A stretch of DNA of 7,819 bases from Bacillota bacterium (GTDB lineage: Bacteria; Bacillota_A; Clostridia; DSM-8532). The notes under the pieces are model-generated. The model was given only the letters and a program-made list of their open reading frames with translations. It made no database searches and was not told the DNA's origin. The position numbers were made by a program, and so were the translations under genes. The stretch covers positions 1 through 7,819 of the forward strand of contig JAFADM010000479.1 of assembly GCA_023424865.1 (NCBI GenBank), given 5' to 3'. Shown piece by piece: positions 1-6,120 of the stretch; within the stretch, counting starts at the first letter, position 1, and every line of letters begins with the position of its first letter.

Positions 1-2
1 CA

Positions 3-8
3 TATAAT
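3..8 (+). promoter_or_regulatory. possible -10 box for the small membrane-protein gene
   Basis: The hexamer TATAAT at the extreme left edge is a perfect sigma-A -10 match and would start transcription near position 15, about 60 bases upstream of the ATG at 77. The -35 box would lie outside the window, so the promoter cannot be confirmed. Confidence 0.3.
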
Positions 9-76
9 GGATTGAAGACATCTCACAGAAAAGCTGGACAACAGGTATGTACGAATAAGATAAAGAGGGTGATGAC

Positions 77-406
77 ATGGCGGTTCCCAAAACAAGAAAA
101 AGTGGGGTGTGCGAATTGACAGGCAACGAAACAACTTTGATCCTCAATGCGATAGACGCTGTTAAGTCGGATCTCAAGGACGACGTACATAGCTTAACGA
201 AAAAGGTCGATGATAATTATGCCCTTCTCAACAGCAAGATTGACGAGAAGTATCACGAGCTTGACAAAAAGATGAGTTCCAACGCAGCAGAAATATTAAG
301 CGGTCAAAAGGACATGAAGCGTATTATTTGGGCGGCGGTTGTGCCTGTTGGGGTGGCATTTATTACCCTGGCCGTCACACTGGCCCTTAAGCTGGCCTCT
401 CTCTGA
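77..406 (+). CDS. small coiled-coil protein with C-terminal membrane anchor, function unknown
   Basis: I do not recognise this 109-residue protein as a named family member. Residues 1-20 are basic to neutral with a single Cys at 12. Residues about 25-78 are highly charged with regularly spaced V, L and I (VKSDLKDDVHSL, VDDNY, KIDEKYHEL), as in a helical coiled coil. Residues about 83-107 form one hydrophobic segment preceded by KDMKR, ending two residues before the C-terminus. It is therefore probably a tail-anchored or type II single-pass protein. The layout (short coil, then one terminal membrane helix) resembles phage haemolysin/holin-associated XhlA-type proteins, but this is similarity of architecture only. 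The start is set by a GAGG motif at 65-68, eight bases before the ATG. It is followed at once by a strong terminator, so it looks like the last or only gene of its transcript. No phage gene is visible next to it. Confidence 0.7.
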   Translation: MAVPKTRKSGVCELTGNETTLILNAIDAVKSDLKDDVHSLTKKVDDNYALLNSKIDEKYHELDKKMSSNAAEILSGQKDMKRIIWAAVVPVGVAFITLAVTLALKLASL

Positions 407-417
407 TAATCAAAGCT

Positions 418-443
418 AGGGGGCATCGAGCCCCCTCCCTTTT
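418..443 (+). terminator. rho-independent terminator of the small membrane-protein gene
   Basis: A perfect 7-bp stem AGGGGGC/GCCCCCT with loop ATCGA is followed by CCCTTTT. It begins 12 bases after the stop codon of the gene at 77-406. The T-run is short and delayed by three C residues, so termination may be completed by the second hairpin at 480-512. Confidence 0.7.
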
Positions 444-469
444 AGCCAGATTTGCTTACGCAAATGGCT
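444..469. other. stem-loop between two terminators
   Basis: AGCC pairs with GGCT and ATTTGC pairs with GCAAAT around the loop TTAC, with a 2-base AG bulge on the left arm. It has no T-tract of its own. It lies between two hairpins that do look like terminators, so it may add to 3' end stability for either convergent transcript. Confidence 0.4.
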
Positions 470-479
470 GCCAACAAAA

Positions 480-512
480 AAAGACCTGACTTGATGTTGG
501 GTCTTTCTTTTT
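480..512. terminator. bidirectional terminator shared by convergent genes
   Basis: An 11-bp stem (480-490 with 496-506, two G-T wobbles, loop TTGAT) is followed on the + strand by CTTTTT. On the - strand it is followed by a T-run made from the A-run at 476-482. The first arm reads AAAGACCTGAC. It sits between the + strand gene ending at 406 and the - strand LacI-type gene ending at 584, so it can end both transcripts. Confidence 0.8.
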
Positions 513-583
513 GAGATTCCTTCAAATCCCTGTTCTAAAAAGCTCCAGCGTTCTTTACAAGCTTAATGCCGGGTGCGGCGGCT

Positions 584-1615
584 TTACGCCGGGCCTACCG
601 AATCACGTACTACCAGGCTGCAGGGCAGGATAATTCGGGATTGTTCCCCGTTTTCTTCTTCTTGAAGAGAGAGGAGCATTTTGGCGCTTTGATAGCCGAT
701 CTCAGAGGTGGGCAGCTTAATGGTGGTTAAAGGTACTGAAAGGTACCTGGCAATTTCACGATTGTCAAAGCCAACAATGGAAAGATCCCGCGGAATTTCC
801 AGGCCCATGGCTCTGGCGCAGTTGAGGCATCCCGCAGCCATTAGGTCGTTCATGGCAAAAATGGCGGCGGGAGGGTTGGGAAGGGATAAAAGCTTTTTTG
901 CACTCTCATAGCCTGAGGTGTATTCCCAATCCCCATAGCAGATATACTCCTCACGAATGGGAAGATTATTGCTTTTCATAACAGCCCGGTAACCCTCCAT
1001 ACGGCGGTGGGTGGGAAAGGAGTTGGGATGCCCCGCTATGACGGCAATGTCACGATGGCCGTGCTGAATTAATAAATTCATGGCAGCCAGGGTTCCGCTT
1101 GTATTATCATAGGTGACATAATGATCATTGTTGGCTCCGTGGGAATAGGCATATACCAGGGGTTTGTCGATAGGGTCGATGATGCCGTCCAGATGGCGAT
1201 CGTGCAGCCCCACATAAATGATGCCGTCTACCTGGGTTTGAAGCAGAAATCCAATACCGCTGTTAATGGTTTCACGGTAATCAATAATATGCTCATAGTG
1301 ATTATAGAGCTTTTCCAGCATGTGCAGATCATTTAATATCATGTGGTAACCATGCTCTTCCAGACACTCGGCGATACCGTTTACAATATCGGCAACGGGA
1401 AGGCCGCGGATATCCTCAACCAGAACACCTATGGTAAGCGTCTTTCCCATACGCAGGGATTTAGCCACAGTATGTGGAACATATTGAGTTTCCTTGATGG
1501 CTTCCAAAATGCGCCGGGTGGTTTCCGGACTCAGCTGTTTGGTGCTGTTGAGTACATGGGAAACAGCGGCTGTTGATACGCCGGCCAGTTTTGCCACATC
1601 TTTCATTGTTGCCAT
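584..1615 (-). CDS. LacI/GalR-family transcriptional regulator of the arabinoside operon
   Basis: A DNA-binding repressor of 343 residues, the usual family length. The N-terminal helix-turn-helix is MKDVAKLAGVSTAAVSHVLN (residues 4-23). T15, A16 and H20 sit at the positions that set operator choice in LacI (Y17, Q18, R22). A hinge with the conserved Leu follows (AKSLRMGKTLTIGVLVEDI, about 53-71), then a two-lobe periplasmic-binding-protein-like ligand domain. It ends LVVRDSVGPA, a typical family tail. An upstream in-frame TTG at 1621 would add two residues. I prefer the ATG at 1615 because AAAGGCGG (1623-1630 on the complement) is seven bases from it but only one from TTG. It is transcribed away from the GH127 gene and probably represses that operon through the sites at 1772-1787 and 1826-1841. 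The inducer is inferred to be an arabinose-containing sugar; the sequence does not identify it. Confidence 0.93.
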   Translation of the reverse strand: MATMKDVAKLAGVSTAAVSHVLNSTKQLSPETTRRILEAIKETQYVPHTVAKSLRMGKTLTIGVLVEDIRGLPVADIVNGIAECLEEHGYHMILNDLHMLEKLYNHYEHIIDYRETINSGIGFLLQTQVDGIIYVGLHDRHLDGIIDPIDKPLVYAYSHGANNDHYVTYDNTSGTLAAMNLLIQHGHRDIAVIAGHPNSFPTHRRMEGYRAVMKSNNLPIREEYICYGDWEYTSGYESAKKLLSLPNPPAAIFAMNDLMAAGCLNCARAMGLEIPRDLSIVGFDNREIARYLSVPLTTIKLPTSEIGYQSAKMLLSLQEEENGEQSRIILPCSLVVRDSVGPA

Positions 1616-1628
1616 AGTCAAGCCGCCT

Positions 1629-1644
1629 TTATTCGTTCGTATAA
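1629..1644. promoter_or_regulatory. possible autoregulatory operator of the LacI-type gene
   Basis: TTATTCGTTCGTATAA is an imperfect inverted repeat (six of eight pairs match) with a CG in each half. It covers the predicted transcription start of the regulator and touches its ribosome binding site. The half TTATTCG also occurs in the operator at 1826-1841, but the spacing between half-sites differs, so it may be a weak or unrelated site. Confidence 0.35.
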
Positions 1645-1648
1645 CTTA

Positions 1649-1676
1649 ATTATAGACAGGGTTATGGGATTGTCAA
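1649..1676 (-). promoter_or_regulatory. sigma-A promoter of the LacI-type regulator
   Basis: On the - strand a perfect TTGACA (1671-1676) and a perfect TATAAT (1649-1654) are separated by 16 bases. Transcription would start near 1642, giving a leader of about 27 bases before the ATG at 1615. A match this good suggests strong basal expression unless repressed. Confidence 0.8.
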
Positions 1677-1700
1677 GAAGAGTATTTTCCAATTATATCC

Positions 1701-1723
1701 ACAGGATCCTGTTTTGCATGCAA
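1701..1723. repeat. two adjacent perfect palindromes in the divergent control region
   Basis: ACAGGATCCTGT (1701-1712) and TTGCATGCAA (1714-1723) are both perfect palindromes and lie one base apart, between the two divergent promoters. Neither resembles the LacI-type operators nearby nor the usual CcpA cre consensus. They may bind another regulator or be chance. Confidence 0.3.
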
Positions 1724-1771
1724 TGAAGACTCCCTTGTAAAAAAAGAAAAGAAAAAACTGAGATAATTTTA

Positions 1772-1787
1772 GGTTAATCGATTGACT
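1772..1787. promoter_or_regulatory. LacI-type operator O1 overlapping the -35 box
   Basis: GGTTAATCGATTGACT has a CG-centred palindrome with six of seven inner pairs matching, as expected for LacI-family sites. It shares 13 of 16 bases with O2 and covers the -35 hexamer of the operon promoter (1782-1787), so a bound repressor would block RNA polymerase. Confidence 0.75.
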
Positions 1788-1810
1788 AAAAAGAATACCG
1801 TGTGTATACT
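1782..1810 (+). promoter_or_regulatory. sigma-A promoter of the arabinoside-use operon
   Basis: TTGACT (1782-1787) and TATACT (1805-1810) are separated by the optimal 17 bases, with the start of transcription expected near 1817. An A-rich stretch at 1739-1757 lies upstream and could act as an UP element. The promoter is flanked and overlapped by two LacI-type operators. Confidence 0.82.
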
Positions 1811-1825
1811 GGTAATGTAAGGAAA

Positions 1826-1841
1826 GGTTATTCGATTAACC
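1826..1841. promoter_or_regulatory. LacI-type operator O2 downstream of the transcription start
   Basis: GGTTATTCGATTAACC is a CG-centred palindrome with seven of eight pairs matching. It lies just after the predicted start of transcription and directly abuts the ribosome binding site AAGGAGG (1842-1848). Its centre is 54 bp from that of O1, about five helical turns, so both sites face the same side of the DNA. Confidence 0.78.
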
Positions 1842-1857
1842 AAGGAGGATACCCATC

Positions 1858-3738
1858 GTGCGGTTTGTTCCACTTCAGGCTGTGAAGCTGATTGATCCGG
1901 TATGGTCGAAAACAATTTCTCAAGTGAGAAAGGTCTTGCTTCCCTACCAATGGGATGTCTTAAATGATCGTATTCCAAATGCAGAAAAAAGTCATTGTAT
2001 TGAAAACTTCCGCATCGCAGCAGGCTTATCCGCCGGTACGCATTACGGCATGGTCTTCCAGGATACGGATTTGTATAAATGGATAGAAGCGGCAGCCTAC
2101 TGTTTGACGACGGACAGGCAGGAGCAGCTGGAAAAGCTGTGTGATGAAGCAGCCGAGCTCATTGTGGCGGCTCAGCAGCCTGACGGCTATATTAATACCT
2201 ATTATACCGTGGCAGCTCCGGGGAAGCGCTGGACAAACATGATGGAAGGCCACGAGCTTTATTGTGCCGGCCACTTTATTGAAGCGGCTGTGGCATATGC
2301 TCAGGCAACGGGAAAGGATAAACTCCTGAAGGCTGCCTGCCGTTTTGCCGATGCCATTGATACTGTTTTCGGGCCGGGGAAACGCCGAGGCTATCCGGGG
2401 CATCCCGAAATTGAGCTGGCTCTGGTGCGGCTGTATGGGGCAACAGGTGAAAAGCGCTATCTTTCGCTGGCCTCTTATTTTATAAACGAGCGGGGTGTGG
2501 GGGAGAACCTTTTCGAAAAGGAGCGCCAGGCTCCGGGACGTACTTACATATTCCCTGAAATGAAAGACTTTGATCCAACCTATTTTCAGGCCCATGCCCC
2601 GGTAAGGGAGCAGAAGGAGGCAATGGGGCACGCGGTGCGAGCCATGTATCTTTATTGTGCCATGGCGGATTTGGCCGCTCTGGAAAAGGACGCTTCCTTG
2701 AAGAAAGCCTGTGAAAGCCTTTATGAAAATGTTATAACCCGTCAAATGTATGTAACCGGCGGTATTGGCTCCAGCGGAAATGGCGAGCGCTTCACAACGG
2801 ACTTTGATTTGCCTTCCTCAAGCGGATACTCGGAAACCTGCGCCTCCATTGGCCTTATGCTGCTTTCGTCCAGGATGTGGTGTCTTAATCACAATGCCCT
2901 TTACTACCATGTTTGGGAAAGAGTCCTTTATAATGCGGTGCTTTCAGGTATGGGCCAGGACGGCAGGCACTTTTTTTATGTGAATCCCCTGGAAGTGATT
3001 CCTGATGTGGTACATAAAAATCCTTCCCTGTCCCATGTAAAAACAACCCGTCCGGAATGGTTCGGCGTGGCCTGCTGCCCGCCCAATCTGGCGCGTATGC
3101 TTACCTCACTGGCAGGCTATATTTATGCGATGGATGAAACGCGTCTTTATATTCTGTCTCATATCGGTTCGTCCTTTGAGTACGGCGATTTAAAGGTTAG
3201 TCTTGTATCCCGTGAGGAGAATTTCATTCTGACGGTGGAAGGGGAGAGTCGGGATATCTGCCTGCGTATCCCTGAAAACCACGTCTTCAAAAGTGAGTGG
3301 TATACCGCCGAAGGTGAGGGCTATTCTGTTTTTACCCATAACGGAGGGGTGCAGAGGTATTGCTATTCCCTTGTACCGTGCGTCCGGCTTTTACGTTCCC
3401 ATCCCCGTACAGCCGCTTTGGCGGGAAAGGTCTGCGTTCAAAGAGGGCAAACCGTTTACTGCGTGGAAGAGGCAGACAACGCCGCACCTTTAAGCGGACT
3501 GCGCCTGCCGGCTGATGCAGCCTTTCAGGAGGAAAGGCCCCACTGGCTTCCCCAAGGCGCACCCTTACTTAAAACCAGGGGCTATCGCATTAAAGAGGAA
3601 CCGTGGGACGGCATTCTCTACGATGAAAAGCCCTATCAGTACGAACCCTGTGATATCCATTTGATTCCCTACAGCCAATGGGGCAACCGCGGTGAAGGCG
3701 AAATGTCCGTATGGCTGACGGAGGCTCCTTCTCTTTGA
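1858..3738 (+). CDS. GH127 (DUF1680) beta-L-arabinofuranosidase, cytoplasmic
   Basis: A glycoside hydrolase of 626 residues that should remove beta-linked L-arabinofuranose from oligosaccharides. The (alpha/alpha)6 catalytic part covers about 10-430, with beta-sandwich domains after it. Family hallmarks are IENFRIAAG near 43, HELYCAGHFIEAA near 137, GYPGHPEIELALVRLYG near 179, YVTGGIGSSGNGERF (298-312), SETCAS (325-330) and CCPPN (406-410). Compared with Bifidobacterium longum HypBA1 (658 residues), E310 fits the acid/base E322. E326, C328, C406 and C407 fit the zinc ligands, with C406 as the Cys nucleophile. No signal peptide is seen, so it acts on imported sugar. The start is GTG: AAGGAGG at 1842-1848 is nine bases upstream and an in-frame TAA at 1837-1839 rules out a longer form. 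It is the first gene of the operon, directly under the LacI-type promoter. GH127 also includes members with other pentofuranose substrates, so the exact substrate is inferred. Confidence 0.92.
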   Translation: MRFVPLQAVKLIDPVWSKTISQVRKVLLPYQWDVLNDRIPNAEKSHCIENFRIAAGLSAGTHYGMVFQDTDLYKWIEAAAYCLTTDRQEQLEKLCDEAAELIVAAQQPDGYINTYYTVAAPGKRWTNMMEGHELYCAGHFIEAAVAYAQATGKDKLLKAACRFADAIDTVFGPGKRRGYPGHPEIELALVRLYGATGEKRYLSLASYFINERGVGENLFEKERQAPGRTYIFPEMKDFDPTYFQAHAPVREQKEAMGHAVRAMYLYCAMADLAALEKDASLKKACESLYENVITRQMYVTGGIGSSGNGERFTTDFDLPSSSGYSETCASIGLMLLSSRMWCLNHNALYYHVWERVLYNAVLSGMGQDGRHFFYVNPLEVIPDVVHKNPSLSHVKTTRPEWFGVACCPPNLARMLTSLAGYIYAMDETRLYILSHIGSSFEYGDLKVSLVSREENFILTVEGESRDICLRIPENHVFKSEWYTAEGEGYSVFTHNGGVQRYCYSLVPCVRLLRSHPRTAALAGKVCVQRGQTVYCVEEADNAAPLSGLRLPADAAFQEERPHWLPQGAPLLKTRGYRIKEEPWDGILYDEKPYQYEPCDIHLIPYSQWGNRGEGEMSVWLTEAPSL

Positions 3739-3742
3739 TTTC

Positions 3743-3761
3743 TGCACGCAGCCTGCGTGTA
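3743..3761 (+). other. short intercistronic stem-loop before the binding-protein gene
   Basis: A 7-bp stem (3743-3749 with 3755-3761, one G-T wobble, core CACGC/GCGTG, loop AGCCT) occupies most of the 45-base gap and ends seven bases before the ribosome binding site of the next gene. It has no T-run, so it is not a terminator. It may mark an mRNA processing or protection point. Confidence 0.4.
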
Positions 3762-3783
3762 AATATAAAGGAGGATCATACCC

Positions 3784-5097
3784 ATGAAAATCAAGAAGCT
3801 GGTATCTCTGTTCGTTGTTCTTGCTCTTGTTCTCACTTTATTTGCCGGATGCGGCGCTGCCCAAAGCGGATCCGGCAATTCTTCCGGTAAGGTCACCAAG
3901 CTGGAAATCTGGTCTTTCGTTACGGATCATTTGAATTTTTATGAAAAAATGGCAGGCATCTGGAATGAGCAAAATCCGAAGCGCCAAATTGAGCTTGTGC
4001 CCACACGCCTGGATTGGGCCGACATGCATGACAAATTCTATGCAGCCCTTCTTTCCGGCCAGGGTGTTCCCGATTTGTGCGATGTGGAAATCGGCAAATG
4101 GCCCAATTTTATGAACGGTGAGGTTCAATTCCTGGACTTGACATCCTATGCGGCTTCTTATACCAAGGACATTGTAGATTCACAAATTGAGCTCTATTCC
4201 AAGGACGGCAAGCTGTACGGCGCAACCAGCCATATCGGCGCTACGGTAATGTATTACAATACGGAGCTTCTTAATGCCGCAGGTATTGACTACAAAACCA
4301 TCAAGACCTGGGATGATTTTGAGAAGGCCCTGCGCACCTATAAAGAAAAGACCGGTAAATACATGACCTATTGCGAAACCTATGGTGCCTATCAGTTCAC
4401 TTATATGCTTGCAGAAAAGGGCTATGACCTTATAGATGCGGATGGAAAGCCCAATTTGAATACACCTCAGGCACTGGAGGTTGTAAACCTTATTAACAAA
4501 TGGGTAAAGGATGATATTATCGGCTTTATCCCCACAGGCAATGCCGACACCGCCGAGGGTAAGGCGGCTGTTGCCAACGGAGAGGTTGCAGCGCTGGGAT
4601 ATCCCCTGTGGTACATGGGCCGCTTTACCAGCGAGATGCCGGATCTTAAGGGCAAAATTGCACTGGCGCCACTGCCTGTATTTGATGATAAGTCTAACAA
4701 ATCCGTGGGCCTGGGCGGCACCGGCACCGTTGTTTACAAGAACGGCAAGAACAAGGATCTGGCTGCCGACTTTATTTGCTGGGCGAAGATGAGCGAGGAA
4801 GGGGCTACCTACCTTTGGACCGATTTGGGCTACGATCCGGTTAATACAAAGGTTTGGAGCAATCTTGAGGTTACCGGGGACACCAGCAACAAATTCATTT
4901 CCTATTTTGTATCCAACCCCTTTGACGTATTGAAGGAAATTGAAGACGGCATTTTCACCTGCAAGATCATGCAGAACAGCGGTGCCATCAACGACTACCT
5001 GAGTGCTACAACCTGGAATCGTATTTATGTTAATAAAGAGGATCCGGCCACGGTTTTGAAAGAAACCCAGAATGAGCTGGCAGCAGAAGCTAAATAA
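3784..5097 (+). CDS. ABC transporter sugar-binding lipoprotein (solute-binding protein family 1)
   Basis: The extracellular receptor of a CUT1-type carbohydrate importer, 437 residues, close to the length of B. subtilis AraN. It has a lipoprotein signal peptide: MKIKK, hydrophobic residues 6-21, then lipobox FAGC with the lipid-bearing Cys at 23. A short Ser/Gly/Asn-rich linker follows. The mature protein begins LEIWSFVTDHLNFYEKMAGIWNEQNP, typical of SBP_bac_1 proteins, and retains aromatic-rich stretches such as YPLWYMGRF that often contact sugars in this fold. AAGGAGG (3768-3774) lies nine bases before the ATG. It sits between a GH127 enzyme and two permeases, so its ligand is probably an arabinofuranose-containing oligosaccharide. 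A stem-loop after the gene may keep its mRNA more abundant than that of the permeases. The family assignment is firm; the ligand is inferred from neighbours. Confidence 0.93.
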   Translation: MKIKKLVSLFVVLALVLTLFAGCGAAQSGSGNSSGKVTKLEIWSFVTDHLNFYEKMAGIWNEQNPKRQIELVPTRLDWADMHDKFYAALLSGQGVPDLCDVEIGKWPNFMNGEVQFLDLTSYAASYTKDIVDSQIELYSKDGKLYGATSHIGATVMYYNTELLNAAGIDYKTIKTWDDFEKALRTYKEKTGKYMTYCETYGAYQFTYMLAEKGYDLIDADGKPNLNTPQALEVVNLINKWVKDDIIGFIPTGNADTAEGKAAVANGEVAALGYPLWYMGRFTSEMPDLKGKIALAPLPVFDDKSNKSVGLGGTGTVVYKNGKNKDLAADFICWAKMSEEGATYLWTDLGYDPVNTKVWSNLEVTGDTSNKFISYFVSNPFDVLKEIEDGIFTCKIMQNSGAINDYLSATTWNRIYVNKEDPATVLKETQNELAAEAK

Positions 5098-5120
5098 GGA
5101 GCTAAAAGGTGATTTCGTTA

Positions 5121-5152
5121 ATAGCCCTTGCATTTTCAGGTGCAAGGGCTGT
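5121..5152 (+). other. strong intercistronic stem-loop between binding-protein and permease genes
   Basis: A perfect 10-bp stem, AGCCCTTGCA (5123-5132) with TGCAAGGGCT (5141-5150), extends to 12 bp with one G-T wobble and one A-T pair. The loop is 8 bases (TTTTCAGG). What follows is GTATGTCTAAAGGAG, not a T-run, so it should not be an efficient intrinsic terminator. In this position it probably protects the binding-protein mRNA from 3' decay or causes partial attenuation, keeping permease levels lower. Confidence 0.7.
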
Positions 5153-5172
5153 ATGTCTAAAGGAGATCTGCC

Positions 5173-6120
5173 ATGGAATTTACTGCAAGGCCTAAAAACA
5201 CTAAACGCCTTATTGCAAAGCGGATAGGTGTGACATTAAATTCAAAAAGGGTTGCGCCCTATGTTTTTGTCCTGCCCTTCGTTTTAACCTTTTTAATTTT
5301 CTTCCTTTATCCTATTCTGAGTACGATGATGATGAGCTTCCAAAGCGTTAATATCGGGGATATCCGGTTTATCGGATTTTCCAATTACGAAAAGCTGTTA
5401 AACAGCTCAACCTTTCCCATTGCCATTCGCAACACCCTTATCTATACCGCTTTAACACTGGCCCTTCTCATTCCTGTTCCTCTCATTCTTGCCTGTTTGC
5501 TAAATACCAAATCCATGGTGGGAAGCAGCTTTTTCAGAGGCTGCCTCTTTGTCCCCCTGCTATGCAGTGTTGTGGTAGCGGGTATTACCTTCCGGTTTAT
5601 GTTTAATGAAACGGACAACGCCCTGGTAAACAGCCTTTTTATAAATATGCTGGGCGGTGAGAAGGTGCGCTGGCTAAGCCTCAGGTGGCCTGCCATGGCA
5701 GTATTGATTACACTGGCCTGCTGGCGGTGGACAGGTATTAATATCGTGTATTTTCTGTCCGGCTTAAAAAGCATTCCAACCGAATTGTATGAGGCCTGCG
5801 ATATTGACGGAGCCAATACCCTCCAGCGCTTTTGGCATATCACCGTTCCTTCGCTTAAGCCTACCTTTGTGTATGTTTTAACAATCAGCATTTATGGAGG
5901 CCTGGCCATGTTTACCGAAAGCCAGATGCTGTGGGGAGGCAAATCCACGCCTAACAATATTGGCCTTACCATCGTAGGCTTTATTTATCAAAACGGCATC
6001 AGCAAGGGGGATTTGGGGTATGCCTCCAGCGCAGGGCTTATTCTGCTTGCTGCCGTTCTTTTTGTCAATTTGCTTCAGCTTCGTGCAACAGGGGTTCTGG
6101 GAAAGGGGAAGGAAGGATGA
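5173..6120 (+). CDS. ABC sugar transporter permease, MalF/UgpA/AraP-like
   Basis: An inner membrane subunit of a CUT1-type sugar importer, 315 residues, about the size of B. subtilis AraP. Six membrane segments are visible near 31-52, 88-110, 122-144, 173-195, 231-253 and 283-303. The cytoplasmic coupling motif that docks on the ATPase reads EACDIDGANTLQRFWHITVP from 207, keeping the conserved E, D, G and final P but with Cys in place of the second Ala of EAA. The basic N-terminus before the first helix is normal for this class. AAAGGAG (5159-5165) lies seven bases before the ATG. Its stop codon overlaps the start of the next permease (ATGA), so the two subunits are probably translated in coupling and made in equal amounts. 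It should pair with the permease at 6117-6980 and the lipoprotein at 3784-5097. The substrate is inferred. Confidence 0.93.
   Translation: MEFTARPKNTKRLIAKRIGVTLNSKRVAPYVFVLPFVLTFLIFFLYPILSTMMMSFQSVNIGDIRFIGFSNYEKLLNSSTFPIAIRNTLIYTALTLALLIPVPLILACLLNTKSMVGSSFFRGCLFVPLLCSVVVAGITFRFMFNETDNALVNSLFINMLGGEKVRWLSLRWPAMAVLITLACWRWTGINIVYFLSGLKSIPTELYEACDIDGANTLQRFWHITVPSLKPTFVYVLTISIYGGLAMFTESQMLWGGKSTPNNIGLTIVGFIYQNGISKGDLGYASSAGLILLAAVLFVNLLQLRATGVLGKGKEG

Noticed and set aside
3..119. Tail of an upstream gene in frame 3 at the left edge
   Set aside because: The frame is open to about 119, but that would overlap the start of the small gene at 77 and the residues show no recognisable pattern; it is too short to judge.
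576..591. GC-rich hairpin CGGCG/CGCCG at the stop codon of the LacI-type gene
   Set aside because: It has no T-run on the - strand and overlaps the coding end; the better terminator for that transcript is at 480-512.
1616..1621. TTG at 1621 as start of the LacI-type gene (345 residues)
   Set aside because: The ribosome binding site AAGGCGG would be only one base away; the ATG at 1615 has the ideal seven-base spacing and matches the usual family N-terminus length.
1622..1857. CcpA-type cre site in the divergent region
   Set aside because: I found no convincing match to the TGNAANCGNWNNCA-type consensus; the CG-centred palindromes there fit the local LacI-type regulator better.
2026..2745. 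239-codon open frame on the - strand opposite GH127
   Set aside because: The + strand frame carries continuous GH127 motifs; the antisense product is low in recognisable structure and has no supporting operon context.
4180..5145. 321-codon open frame on the - strand opposite the binding-protein gene
   Set aside because: It is wholly antisense to a convincing solute-binding protein, its translation resembles no family I know, and long antisense frames arise from codon bias in such genes.
5121..5152. Intrinsic terminator after the binding-protein gene
   Set aside because: The stem is strong but is followed by GTATGTCTAAAGG without a T-run, and the operon clearly continues.
5442..5891. 149-codon open frame on the - strand opposite the first permease
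   Set aside because: It is antisense to membrane segments and the EAA loop of a clear permease, so it is a shadow frame.
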